A DNA stretch of 64,000 nt from Cellvibrio sp. KY-YJ-3 (GCF_008806955.1 NZ_CP031727.1:3858001-3922000), one strand, 5' to 3'; positions 18,644 to 28,135 are shown, counted from the stretch's first letter. The notes: generated by a model not told the origin, from the sequence alone. A program made the numbers and translations.

Positions 18644-20752
18644 ATGCGTCACTCTGCTCTGCCTGCTGCACACGCAGTCAAATTTTTACCAAAACCATTG
18701 GCCATGGGTATCGCGCTGGCCTTGAGTGGCGGTGCTTTTATGTCATTGCCTGCTATTGCTGAAACCAAAGCCCTGCCGAAAGTGGTAGTGGTAGGAACGG
18801 AATTGGGCGATGCCGAGCGTCAACCCGGTTCGGTAGGGATTGTCACCGAAGAAGAATTAGAGCTGCGCCAACCCCGCTCGACCGAAGAAGCGCTCCGCTC
18901 CGTACCCGGTGTGGCGATTAAACCCGAAGAAGAAAGCGCGATTGTGGCCAATATTGGTATTCGCGGCTTAAGCTCTGCCGATTACAAAACCCTGATCCTG
19001 GAAGACGGCGTGCCCATCGCACCCGGCCTGTTTGTGGGCAATGGCCGCTACTACAACCCGCGTATCCAGCGCATGGAAACCATTGAAGTATTAAAAGGCG
19101 CTGCTTCATTGCGCTACGGCCCCAGCACCATCGGTGGCGTGATCAACTACATCACCAAACAACCGGAAGACGGCGTGCAGTTAGAAGCCCGCGCTGGCTC
19201 CTTTAATAGCCGCGAAGCGACTCTGGAAGTGGGTGGCTCCAGCCCATCACAAGAGGCCCAGTTTGGCGCGTTCATTACCCATGCCAGCAGCGATGGTTTT
19301 ATGGACAAAGGCTATGACATGACCGATGTGATGATCAAAACCGGCATGGCAATAGGCGATAACCAATGGCTGGGAGTGAAAATCAGCGATTACGATAGCG
19401 AAGCTAATATTTCCTATCGCGGGGTGTTCCTGCAGCAATATAAGGATGGCGTGGACGAAAACCCGGCACCGGACGACTACTTCATCAGCGGCCGCCGTGG
19501 TGTAGATATCAACCACGAGTGGGATATCAACGCCACCACAAAACTCACCACCTTGGTATTTGGCAGCGAAACCTATCGCGATTACTGGCGTTACAACACG
19601 GACAACACCGCTTCTGCCGCTGCTGGTCAGTGGGTTTATCTGGACACACTCAACGGCAACAACCGCAGCTTTGAACGTTTTGGTGTAGATAGCCGCCTCA
19701 AGCTGCAACACCAATTGTTTGGCATCGCCAACGAAGCCGAATTTGGTGTGCGTTTGATGAATGAATCCATGGATGACGTGACTGTCGCCGCTATTCGCGC
19801 TACCCCGCGCACCGGCACCATCAACAAAGACCAGGTTGAATCTGCCGATAGCCTGGCGCTGTATGCGCAAAACCGTTTTGTGGTTACTGAACGGTTAGCG
19901 GTTACTGCTGGTCTGCGCGTGGAAAGTTACGAGCAAACCACTAAAAACAAACGCGCCGCGACCAACAACGAAGCGGACACCTCCAACACCGAAGTGCTGC
20001 CCGGTTTAGGTGCCACCTACCAAATCAACAGCGCCTTGCAAGGTTTCGCCAGTGTTTATGAGGCCTTCTCACCCGCACTGAATGGCGATGCATTGAATGG
20101 TTTGGAAGACCAGAAGTTGGATGCCGAGCGCTCAGTCAACGTTGAGGCTGGCCTGCGCGGCGCGCGCGACAAGGTGAACTACGAGTTAACCTTCTTCCGC
20201 ATGGATTTCGACAACCAGATCATCCCCGCCAACTCCAACAGCCAGTTCCAACGCACCAATGGCGGTGAAACTCTGCACCAAGGTCTTGAAGCGGCACTGG
20301 GCTGGGATTTGGGTGCTGGTTTTAGCCTGAACTCAAGCGCCACCTATATCCCGGATGCAGAATTTGTCGGCGCACGCCGCGATGCCAACGGCAATATCAC
20401 CACCCCCGATGGCAACCGTGTGACCTATGTTCCTGAGTGGGTAACCAACCTGAGCCTGGAATACAAAACCGGCAAACTGCGCACCGCAATCAGCTTGCAC
20501 CACACCGGTGAGCAATACACCGACGTGCAAAATACCAAGCCGATCACCGAAAGCACCTCAGGTTTCTTCACCGGCCAAATCGACAGCTACACCTTGGTGG
20601 ATTTGAATGCTATCTATGAATTCAGCAAAGACCTGAGCATCAGCGCCAGCGCCAAAAACCTGACCGATGAAAACTACATCGCCAGCCTGCGCCAAGGTAT
20701 CTACGTGGGTACTGAACGCACTATCGATGTGGGAGTGAAGTTTAAGTTCTAA
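18644..20752 (+). CDS. TonB-dependent receptor, FecA-like
   Basis: The 702-residue outer membrane receptor starts at ATG 18644 with GAAGGAA upstream. A long signal peptide ends near AIAETK. The plug (about 55-165) contains SVGIVTEEELELRQPRS, NIGIRGLSSADYKTLILEDG and IEVLKGAASLRYGPSTIGGV. The barrel ends in VGVKFKF. The plug and early barrel resemble ferric-dicitrate-type (FecA) receptors, but there is no FecR-binding signalling domain before the plug and no adjacent fecIR. No Fur-like site was found upstream. The ligand is therefore open: iron chelate or another small molecule. It is divergent from the dehydrogenase/DUF1080 pair. Confidence 0.85.
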   Translation: MRHSALPAAHAVKFLPKPLAMGIALALSGGAFMSLPAIAETKALPKVVVVGTELGDAERQPGSVGIVTEEELELRQPRSTEEALRSVPGVAIKPEEESAIVANIGIRGLSSADYKTLILEDGVPIAPGLFVGNGRYYNPRIQRMETIEVLKGAASLRYGPSTIGGVINYITKQPEDGVQLEARAGSFNSREATLEVGGSSPSQEAQFGAFITHASSDGFMDKGYDMTDVMIKTGMAIGDNQWLGVKISDYDSEANISYRGVFLQQYKDGVDENPAPDDYFISGRRGVDINHEWDINATTKLTTLVFGSETYRDYWRYNTDNTASAAAGQWVYLDTLNGNNRSFERFGVDSRLKLQHQLFGIANEAEFGVRLMNESMDDVTVAAIRATPRTGTINKDQVESADSLALYAQNRFVVTERLAVTAGLRVESYEQTTKNKRAATNNEADTSNTEVLPGLGATYQINSALQGFASVYEAFSPALNGDALNGLEDQKLDAERSVNVEAGLRGARDKVNYELTFFRMDFDNQIIPANSNSQFQRTNGGETLHQGLEAALGWDLGAGFSLNSSATYIPDAEFVGARRDANGNITTPDGNRVTYVPEWVTNLSLEYKTGKLRTAISLHHTGEQYTDVQNTKPITESTSGFFTGQIDSYTLVDLNAIYEFSKDLSISASAKNLTDENYIASLRQGIYVGTERTIDVGVKFKF

Positions 20753-20774
20753 CATCAGCACTGCTGCAGTAAAT

Positions 20775-20813
20775 AAAACCAAAAAGCCACCCTCGCGGTG
20801 GCTTTTTGGTTTT
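20775..20813 (+). terminator. Bidirectional-looking rho-independent terminator
   Basis: AAAACCAAAAAGCCACC pairs with GGTGGCTTTTTGGTTTT around a five-base loop. A-tract and T-tract are on either side. It begins 22 bp after the FecA-like receptor stop. Confidence 0.9.
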
Positions 20814-20845
20814 ATGGCTACGCACAAAAGGTTGCCTCATCAAAT

Positions 20846-20860
20846 TGTTATAGTATAACA
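20846..20860. promoter_or_regulatory. Zur box-like palindrome upstream of the zinc receptor
   Basis: TGTTATA-G-TATAACA is a perfect 7-1-7 palindrome and fits the gammaproteobacterial Zur motif core GTTATANNATAAC-like pattern. It lies 70 bp before the ZnuD-like start codon, where a repressor would block the promoter. The palindrome is seen; Zur binding is inferred and agrees with the histidine-rich products of both downstream genes. Confidence 0.75.
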
Positions 20861-20929
20861 TCACCCAAAATTTGAGAGACTCGGTATATCGCGCTGGGTT
20901 GATGGCTTTCTGATGTTGGTGAGGATGTT

Positions 20930-23293
20930 ATGACGATGAACAAATCCCTTTTGTGGTTGGCGCTGGCGGCGGCGAGTGGTTCGGCCTTAGCGCAAGTTGA
21001 AGGTGTGGTGCGTGACCCGGCGGGGATGCCGATTGCGGGGGCGACGATTGAGGTGGTGGGTACCAAAATCCGTACTACCGCGAATGAGCGCGGTGAGTTT
21101 CAGTTGCCGCAGGTGAAGGATAAACACGTCGAGCTGCATGTGCGTGCGCCCGACTACACCCACAGAACCTTGCATGTGCATGAAGGCGATGGCCCGGTGG
21201 AGCTGGTACTCACCAGCACCACGCTGGAAATTGTGAATGTGGTGGGCCTGCCTTGGCATGCGTCCAATATGGAATCGGCCCAGCCGGTGAATGTGCTCGG
21301 CGGCGAGACGTTGCGCGAGCGTCAGGCATCTACTCTGGGTGAAACCCTGAAGCATGAAGTGGGTGTGCATTCCAGCTATTACGGCCCGGTGGCAAGCAGC
21401 CCGATTATTCGCGGCTTGGAAGGCCCACGGGTATTAGTCACCCAAAATGGTTTGGATGCGGGCGATGCCTCCCGTGTTGGCCCCGACCATGCAGTCGCGG
21501 CGGAAGCCTCTACCGCGCGCCAAATTGAAATTCTGCGCGGCCCGGCGACGTTGTTTTACGGCAGTGGCGCGATCGGCGGGGTAGTGAATGTGGTGGATGA
21601 CCGCGTTCCGCAAAGCACCGATACCTTTGGTGAGTGGCGCTTGCAACAGGATTCCGTCGCCGATGACCAACTCGTCTCTGCCAGTGGTAATACCGGCATG
21701 GGCAGTATGGGTTTGCATTTGGATGGTTTCTGGCGCGAGGCGGATAACTACAAAATCCCCGGTGCTGCAGAAGTAGAAACCCACGAAGAGCATGAAGAAG
21801 AAGGCCACGACGAGCACAGCGATGATCGCCTTGCCAACTCCTGGAGCGAAGCCAAGGGTTTTAATGCTGGTGTCAGTCAGGTAATGGATGAAGGATTTGT
21901 TGGCCTGTCCTACGGTTTGTTGGATCGCCAATACGGCATTCCCGGTCATGGCCACGGTGGCGACGAAGAAGTGGACGTGTACGCCGATGTGAAACAACAT
22001 CGCCTGCAGTTTTTGAGCGAGTTGAATCTGGATCACGAATTTTTTAGCGCCAGCAATACACGTTTTGGTTTTACCGATTACGAGCACAGCGAAATCGAAA
22101 ACGGTGAAGTGGGAACAACCTTCCGCAATGAAACCGCTGAAGCGCGCTGGGAATTATTCCATCACCCGATTGCCGAATGGCGCGGCGCATTGAGCCTGCA
22201 TTACAAACACAGCGATTTTGAAGCGATTGGTGAAGAGGCATTCACACCGCCGAGCGAAACCGGAACGCTCGCGCTCGGTTTGATGGAAGAGCGTCACTTT
22301 GGCGATGTGTTAGTGCAGCTCGGTGCACGTATCGAGCAGGTAAAAATTACGGCGGATAATTTGCAGGTTGATCTGAATGAACACGATCACGCCGATGAAG
22401 ATGAGGACGCTGAAGAATACCTGCGCGTATTTTCCATCAACCAGGAAGCAACGCCTTTTAGTGCATCAGCGGGTGTGGTATGGGATTTCACTCCCGGTTA
22501 CAACATCGGTGTTTCTTATACTCACGCCGAACGCACGCCCTCTGCTGCCGAATTATTATCCTTCGGCCCACATATTGGTTCCGGTTTGTACGAAGTGGGT
22601 GCGCTGTTGCAATTAGTGAATGATGAAGACGGCGAATTCCATTTTGATTTAGCGCGCTCCGATTTGGAATTGGAAACCTCTAACAATATCGATATTTCCC
22701 TGCGCAAATTTGAAGGCGATTTTGGTTTTATCCTCAACGCCTTTTACAACCGCATCGGCGATTATTATTACCTCGCCGACACCGGTTTAACCCGTGAAAG
22801 TGGTGATGCGCACGATCATGGCGCGGAAGATGAGCACGATCACAGCAGCGAATTACCGGTGTTTATTTATCAAGCGCGCGATGCCGAACTCTACGGTTTT
22901 GAAACCGAATTTGTGTGGCAATTAGCCGCGCCGTTAAAGCTCAGCCTCACTAGCGATTACATTCGCGCGCAATTAGTGGACGGCGGCGATTTACCGCGCA
23001 TTCCACCGCTGCGTGTGGGCGTGCGTGCAGAATATGAGGTAGGTAACTGGCGCGCGGAATTAAGCAGCCAACATTATTTTGAGCAGGACAACATCGATTC
23101 ATTTGAAACCACTACCGACGCTTACACCCTGGTGGATATGCAAGTGAGTTATGCGCTGAGTGACGGCTTAAAAATTTATGTGAAAGGTAACAACCTCACC
23201 GACGAATACGCGCGCGTCCATGCGTCATTCCTTAAAGACAAAGCTCCCCTGCCCGCACGCTCCTTTGCGCTGGGTGTGAGCGGTAGTTTTTAG
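20930..23293 (+). CDS. znuD: ZnuD-like TonB-dependent zinc receptor with histidine-rich loops
   Basis: The 787-residue outer membrane receptor has a signal peptide (1-21) and a small carboxypeptidase-regulatory-like beta domain (about 23-95; VEGVVRDPAGMPIAGATIEV). The plug (about 115-225) contains SSPIIRGLEGPRVLVTQNGL and LFYGSGAIGGVVNVVDD, and the barrel ends in LGVSGSF. Four acidic His-rich segments sit in probable outer loops: 283-298, 340-345, 484-496 and 624-637. These are expected for metal capture and resemble ZnuD. GAGG lies before the ATG. A perfect Zur-type palindrome lies 70 bp upstream, and a His-rich lipoprotein follows. Zinc is the most likely substrate; another divalent metal cannot be excluded. 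Confidence 0.88.
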   Translation: MTMNKSLLWLALAAASGSALAQVEGVVRDPAGMPIAGATIEVVGTKIRTTANERGEFQLPQVKDKHVELHVRAPDYTHRTLHVHEGDGPVELVLTSTTLEIVNVVGLPWHASNMESAQPVNVLGGETLRERQASTLGETLKHEVGVHSSYYGPVASSPIIRGLEGPRVLVTQNGLDAGDASRVGPDHAVAAEASTARQIEILRGPATLFYGSGAIGGVVNVVDDRVPQSTDTFGEWRLQQDSVADDQLVSASGNTGMGSMGLHLDGFWREADNYKIPGAAEVETHEEHEEEGHDEHSDDRLANSWSEAKGFNAGVSQVMDEGFVGLSYGLLDRQYGIPGHGHGGDEEVDVYADVKQHRLQFLSELNLDHEFFSASNTRFGFTDYEHSEIENGEVGTTFRNETAEARWELFHHPIAEWRGALSLHYKHSDFEAIGEEAFTPPSETGTLALGLMEERHFGDVLVQLGARIEQVKITADNLQVDLNEHDHADEDEDAEEYLRVFSINQEATPFSASAGVVWDFTPGYNIGVSYTHAERTPSAAELLSFGPHIGSGLYEVGALLQLVNDEDGEFHFDLARSDLELETSNNIDISLRKFEGDFGFILNAFYNRIGDYYYLADTGLTRESGDAHDHGAEDEHDHSSELPVFIYQARDAELYGFETEFVWQLAAPLKLSLTSDYIRAQLVDGGDLPRIPPLRVGVRAEYEVGNWRAELSSQHYFEQDNIDSFETTTDAYTLVDMQVSYALSDGLKIYVKGNNLTDEYARVHASFLKDKAPLPARSFALGVSGSF

Positions 23294-23329
23294 CGCTCAC
23301 GCTTCCTAAACCACTGGCTTGAACTCAAG

Positions 23330-23354
23330 CATGCCCGCTAATGCGGGCGTGACG
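23330..23354. repeat. REP-like palindrome
   Basis: GCATGCCCGCTAATGCGGGCGTGACG holds the stem GCCCGC/GCGGGC with a TGACG flank. It lies between the ZnuD-like and AztD-like genes. It resembles the elements at 10462 and 47669 and could modulate mRNA stability between the two genes. Confidence 0.5.
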
Positions 23355-23411
23355 GGACAGCTTTTACCATTAGTTTTTATTTACAGATGAATATTTAAAA
23401 GGGCAATTTAA

Positions 23412-24743
23412 ATGATGAAAAAGAACGCCGTTTCCAGCCTAACGCTAATCATGATCGCCGCCTTGTTGGGCGGCTGTGGTGGCAGCGACACTAAAATAGT
23501 TGAGCGCGAACCCGTGCCCATCGAAGACGATCATGACCATGACGACGACCATGATCACGACGATGAGCTGACGCAAGGCCGTTTGCTGATCAGCGCAAAA
23601 GACCAAGCCAAAGTCAGCATCATCGACATTAAAGAAAAACAATTGCTGGAGGAATTTACCTTCACCGAAGCGCCCAGTGCGATTTACGCCAGCCCAAGTT
23701 ATCGCTACGGTTATGTTATTCAACGCACAGCGGATTTGGTGAATGTGATTGACAGCGGCTTGTCGCAAGAAGATCACGGCGACCATAAAGACGACGTGAT
23801 TGAAGCACCGATGCAAATGAGTTTTAACGCGAATGGTTCGCGCCCAACCCACTTCACCGGCAACCACACCCAATCGGTTATTTTTTACGATGGCAATGCC
23901 ACCACTGCCACACCAGCGAGCGTTGCTGTGTATACCGAAAGCGATATCGCCAACAACACGGCGGGCACGCGTTTGCAATACACCACTCACATGCACGGTG
24001 CTGCACAAGGGCGCGGTGATTATTTAATTTCCACGGTGCGCGATGCCGCAACAGAAAGCACACTGCCCGATCGCGTTGCAGTTTATAAAGCAGAAGCAGG
24101 TGTATTTACTGAGCAAGAAATATTTACCGAAACCTGCCCCGGTTTGCACGGCAGCGCACAAAATGAAAATCAAATCGCCTTTGGTTGCACTGACGGTGTG
24201 TTAGTTATCACCCAAAATGGCGACAACTTTACTGCCGCAAAAATTACCAACCCCACCAGTTTTACCGGCACTACCCGCATTGGCACAGTGCTGGGCGATG
24301 AAGCGCTAGAGCAGTTTGTGGGCATAGCAGCAGGGCAATTTTTTGCACTGGATACAACGGCCGCCAGCATCACCGCCATTAACTGGTTGGACACCAGCCT
24401 TGCTACACCACCCACTGCACTGGCCTATGGTTTTGCCGATGCCGGTGAACTGTTTGTGATTTTGGACAACCAAGGCGGCCTGACCGTTATTCACACCCAT
24501 GATTGGGTCGTGGTGGATCGCCTGCAAGTGATCACCAGCAACATCGCCGCCCTGCCCACGGGCAGCCGCTTTGAACTGGCAATCACACCGGGCCACCATA
24601 TTTATGTGAGCGATCCAATCGCCAACCAAATTAAACAGGTGGATCTGGATTCATTAAATGTGACAGATAGCATCCAGTTGGATTTTGTACCCAACAAATT
24701 TACCTGGCTGGGTATCGCCGAACCCGAGGGTAATCACCACTAA
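23412..24743 (+). CDS. Histidine-rich beta-propeller lipoprotein, AztD-like zinc metallochaperone
   Basis: The 443-residue protein has a lipobox (LLGGC, Cys22). A flexible acidic His stretch follows (41-50, HDHDDDHDHD), then a repeated beta-rich body typical of a propeller (RLLISAKDQAKVSIIDI; YGYVIQRTADLVNVID; GELFVILDNQGGLTVIHTHD). A second short DHGDH segment is at 121-125. Possible metal ligands are His147, His152, His193, His195 and His246 with Cys242. This plan matches AztD, a periplasmic zinc chaperone with a His-rich flap on a propeller, which normally works with the AztABC transporter. No AztABC gene is present here, and the protein looks lipid-anchored. It follows the ZnuD-like gene by 118 bp and ends at a strong terminator. 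The AztD identity is a family-level inference. Confidence 0.75.
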   Translation: MMKKNAVSSLTLIMIAALLGGCGGSDTKIVEREPVPIEDDHDHDDDHDHDDELTQGRLLISAKDQAKVSIIDIKEKQLLEEFTFTEAPSAIYASPSYRYGYVIQRTADLVNVIDSGLSQEDHGDHKDDVIEAPMQMSFNANGSRPTHFTGNHTQSVIFYDGNATTATPASVAVYTESDIANNTAGTRLQYTTHMHGAAQGRGDYLISTVRDAATESTLPDRVAVYKAEAGVFTEQEIFTETCPGLHGSAQNENQIAFGCTDGVLVITQNGDNFTAAKITNPTSFTGTTRIGTVLGDEALEQFVGIAAGQFFALDTTAASITAINWLDTSLATPPTALAYGFADAGELFVILDNQGGLTVIHTHDWVVVDRLQVITSNIAALPTGSRFELAITPGHHIYVSDPIANQIKQVDLDSLNVTDSIQLDFVPNKFTWLGIAEPEGNHH

Positions 24744-24782
24744 CGTGAACCACGCCTAACCCCTCAGGGGTTCACGCCTTGC

Positions 24783-24811
24783 AGCGGTGCCTTTTGGCAC
24801 CGCTTTTTTTT
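24783..24811 (+). terminator. Rho-independent terminator of the zinc unit
   Basis: AGCGGTGCC-TTTT-GGCACCGCT is followed by eight T residues, 40 bp after the lipoprotein stop codon. Confidence 0.9.
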
Positions 24812-24986
24812 GCCCACGCACAGCCACAATCCCCAGAGTTTTTCAGCCGGTTTCATTGCAGTAAGTTAATTTTCATCCACACTCAACTTTTAGAGGGCGG
24901 GCGACGTGCTGACACTGAATGTGCGATAACACCGCCGCAACACAGGAACATCATCTGAGTGCCGTTGGAATGAAAGGAGTTTGGCT

Positions 24987-27290
24987 ATGATCGGTCGCAC
25001 CAACAAAACCTTTAAACGCCATGTGCTGGTGGTTGAAGATCAGCTGGCTAATTTGGATAGCACGCGCGGCCGTGCCTTGCATGATTTGGTGAGCGAATTC
25101 CAACAGCGGCAAGTAGAGCTGGTGCAAGCGCGCTCCTATGATGACGGCCATGCAGCCATTATTTCGGATGCGGGTTTTCACTGCATTTTTGTGGATTGGA
25201 CCCTGGGCGACAACGAAGCGGAGAGCCATGCTGAAGTGATGGAGCTACTGCGCACCATTCGCCAACGCAACGCCAATGTGCCCATCTTTTTAATGGCGGA
25301 TCGCGCCGCTAAACAAACTCTGACCGTGGAAGCCATGGAGCTGGCCGATGAATTTGTATGGACACTGGAGGACACTGCCCCCTTTATCGTGGGCCGTGCG
25401 CTGGCTGCAGTGGATCGCTACCTGGATAACCTCTTACCGCCCTTTACCGACGCCCTGTTGCGCTACAGCCAAAAAGACGAACACTCCTGGGCAGCGCCCG
25501 GCCACCAAGGCGGCATTGCTTTTACCAAGTCAGCAGTAGGCCGGGTATTTTTTGATTTTTTTGGCGAGAATTTATTTCGCACCGATGGCGGCATAGAGCG
25601 CGGCAGCCTCGGTTCGGTGCTCGACCATACCGGCCCGGTAGAGGCATCGGAAAAATTTGCCGCACGGGTATTTGGTGCCCATGAATCCTACGCGGTACTC
25701 AATGGCACCTCCGGCTCCAATCGCGCCATTTTTATGGCCTGCGTCGGTGAAAACCAGTTTGCCCTGTGCGATCGCAATTGCCACAAATCTATTGAGCAGG
25801 GGCTGGTATTGTCAGGCGGTATTCCGGTGTATTTCACCCCCACCCGCAATCGCTACGGCATCATTGGGCCAATCCCGGCCGATAGGTTCAACCCCCATGC
25901 CGTAGCCCAAGCGATTCAGCAGCACCCGCTGCACGCGCAGGCCAGCAGCGACAAACCCGTCTACGCCGTAGTCACCAACTGTACCTACGACGGCATGTGC
26001 CTGGATGCCGCTCGCGCCGAGGCGGTGCTCGCGCAGTCGGTAGACCGTATTCATTTTGATGAAGCCTGGTATGGCTATGCGCGCTTCAACCCTATGTACG
26101 AAGGCCGCTATGCCATGCGTGGCGACCCGCGCGACCACACCGAACCGGCGCCCACTGTTTTTGCCACCCACTCCACTCACAAGCTGCTCGCGGCGCTGTC
26201 GCAATCCTCCTATATTCATGTGCGCAATGGCCGCAACCCTATCGAACACAGCCGTTTTAATGAATCGTTTGTGATTCAGGCGACAACATCGCCGCTCTAT
26301 ACGCTGTTTGCCTCTAATGAAATTGGCGCCGCGATGATGGAGGGCAGCAGCGGCTATAGCCTGACGCAGGATGTAATTCGCGAAGCAGTGGATTTCCGTC
26401 AGGCGCTGGCACGGGCGCACCGGGAGTTTGCGCAAAAAGGCGATTGGTTTTTTCAGCCCTGGAACTCACCGGAAATTCGCGACGCACAAAGCGGAAAATG
26501 GGTTGCTTTTGCCGATGCCGACCCGGAACAACTGGCCACTGACCCAAGCTGCTGGGTACTGGAACCAGGCGCGGCCTGGCACGGTTTTGGCGGTCTGGAA
26601 AAACACTGGTGCCTACTCGACCCGATGAAAGCCGGCATTATGGTGCCGGGCATGGGGCTGGATGGGCAGATGGAAGCGGTGGGCATTCCCGCCCCCGTGT
26701 TAAGCGCGTTTCTTTATCGCAACAATATTATTCCCTCGCGCACCACCGATTTTATGGTGCTCTGCCTGTTCAGCATCGGCATTACCAAAGGCAAGTGGGG
26801 CACCTTGATCAACGTGCTGCTCGCCTTCAAACGCCACTACGACAACAACACTCTGCTGGAGCAGGTATTACCAGACTTGGTGGATTTAGCCCCCGCCCGC
26901 TACCGCGCCATGGGTTTACAAGACTTGGCCACCGAAATGTTCAACTACATGCGCACCAGCCACATGGATGCATTACAGGCCGAAGCATTTAGCAACTTGC
27001 CACAAATTGCCTGCACGCCGCGCAAAGCGTTTCAACAACTGCAAGCGGGTGCGGCGGAGTTACTGCCGCTGGTACAAACGGCCAACCGCGTTACCGGTGT
27101 GGGCATCATGCCCTATCCACCGGGTATTCCCATTGTCATGCCCGGTGAAAACCTCGGCCCACTCGACGGCCCTTGGCTGAGTTACATCACCGCCCTGCAG
27201 GATTGGAGCAAACGCTTTCCGGGCTTTGAAAAAGAAGTTGAAGGCGCAGTACACAAAGACGACGGCTATCATTTTTGGTGTTTGAAATAA
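24987..27290 (+). CDS. Biodegradative-type Orn/Lys/Arg decarboxylase, AdiA-like
   Basis: The cytoplasmic PLP enzyme removes CO2 from a basic amino acid, most likely arginine. I chose ATG 24987 (AAAGGAG seven bases upstream) over an upstream TTG, giving 767 residues. An N-terminal receiver-like wing domain (about 8-140) is followed by the PLP core with NGTSGSNRAIF, DRNCHKSIEQGL, HFDEAWYGY and the Schiff-base Lys399 in HSTHKLLAALSQ. A C-terminal domain completes the fold. Length and the DRNCHKSIEQGL...NRYGIIGP pattern are closer to AdiA than to lysine or ornithine enzymes. No amino acid/agmatine antiporter gene is adjacent, so a role in acid resistance is unproven and polyamine supply is an alternative. 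Confidence 0.9.
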   Translation: MIGRTNKTFKRHVLVVEDQLANLDSTRGRALHDLVSEFQQRQVELVQARSYDDGHAAIISDAGFHCIFVDWTLGDNEAESHAEVMELLRTIRQRNANVPIFLMADRAAKQTLTVEAMELADEFVWTLEDTAPFIVGRALAAVDRYLDNLLPPFTDALLRYSQKDEHSWAAPGHQGGIAFTKSAVGRVFFDFFGENLFRTDGGIERGSLGSVLDHTGPVEASEKFAARVFGAHESYAVLNGTSGSNRAIFMACVGENQFALCDRNCHKSIEQGLVLSGGIPVYFTPTRNRYGIIGPIPADRFNPHAVAQAIQQHPLHAQASSDKPVYAVVTNCTYDGMCLDAARAEAVLAQSVDRIHFDEAWYGYARFNPMYEGRYAMRGDPRDHTEPAPTVFATHSTHKLLAALSQSSYIHVRNGRNPIEHSRFNESFVIQATTSPLYTLFASNEIGAAMMEGSSGYSLTQDVIREAVDFRQALARAHREFAQKGDWFFQPWNSPEIRDAQSGKWVAFADADPEQLATDPSCWVLEPGAAWHGFGGLEKHWCLLDPMKAGIMVPGMGLDGQMEAVGIPAPVLSAFLYRNNIIPSRTTDFMVLCLFSIGITKGKWGTLINVLLAFKRHYDNNTLLEQVLPDLVDLAPARYRAMGLQDLATEMFNYMRTSHMDALQAEAFSNLPQIACTPRKAFQQLQAGAAELLPLVQTANRVTGVGIMPYPPGIPIVMPGENLGPLDGPWLSYITALQDWSKRFPGFEKEVEGAVHKDDGYHFWCLK

Positions 27291-27357
27291 AACGTTCAAT
27301 AGATGCTCGCCATACTGGGTGAGTACCGAAATATCCCCCTAACAAGAGACGGAGTTT

Positions 27358-28063
27358 ATGCTGAAAACAAGACCCACACTTTCATTTATCCAGTCACCTA
27401 CCGAACCTCGCCGCACCACTTACCTGCGGCGCACAACCCTCGCCCGGCTGATGGGGGCAGTGCTACTGGGGTGCATTGCCCTGCCCGCGGCCGCGAGTAA
27501 CTTCGGCTTTATGAAAAACACCCTGCCCAGCCAATTGTCTGACAGCGACATGCAGCAATTGAAAGTGGAAATTAGTACCGTACTGGAGCAAACGCCCGAC
27601 AAAAAAAATCACCCAATGGCAAGCACCGCAATCCAAACTCAGCGTAAAAATCCTGCCTAAACTCAGTTACACCGAAGCGGGAATTCCCTGTCGTCGCACG
27701 CTGTTAAATTTCTCTTCTGCGCCCAAAAACACTGAAACCTATGGCTTCACCATTTGCAAAAATGCACAAGGTCAATGGCAGATTAGCCAATCGCGCCTGC
27801 AAACCCTGGGCAACGAGGATTTGGCCCTGATCGAAACTCACGCCCTGCAAGCGCTGAATGACAATAACATCGGCACCCCTATCACCTGGTTTAACCCCAA
27901 TTCCAAAATCAACGGCACAGTGGTGCTGGTGAGTGCAGCGCAAAAAAATCAACAGCCCTGTAAAACCCTCGCCATCAGTTTATTTGATGCCGAAGGTGTA
28001 TCGCTCGAAGGGCAGTATTTGTTGTGCAACGGCGCAGAGGGTTGGAAGCGCGCCAGTTTCTAA
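27358..28063 (+). pseudogene. Frameshifted exported protein with two RT0821/Lpp0805-like surface-antigen repeats
   Basis: The ATG at 27358 opens a frame with a signal-like hydrophobic stretch (GAVLLGCIALPAAAS) that stops at 27660. Shifting frame at the run of eight A residues at 27601-27608 restores a continuous protein to 28063. The joined product has two similar halves: LSDSDMQQLKVEIST...ITQWQAP...CRRTLLNF...YGFTICKNAQGQW, and LGNEDLALIETHAL...ITWFNP...CKTLAISL...YLLCNGAEGW. The L-x-x-x-D, W-x-x-P and C-R/K pattern resembles the RT0821/Lpp0805 surface-protein family. The break may be a sequencing error, a true mutation, or slippage-based switching at the A tract. Function is unknown. Confidence 0.7.
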
Positions 28064-28135
28064 GATTGTTAAGCGTTGCGTTTTTATCAAAATCTATCGA
28101 TCAATATTGTGCTTAGTCCTATGGAGAAAATGGCA

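Noticed and set aside
19247-19870. Minus-strand 207-codon frame
   Set aside because: Shadow of the FecA-like receptor gene; no motif of its own.
21434-22087. Minus-strand 217-codon frame
   Set aside because: Shadow of the ZnuD-like receptor gene.
25812-26435. Minus-strand 207-codon frame
   Set aside because: Shadow of the decarboxylase gene, which has all PLP motifs.
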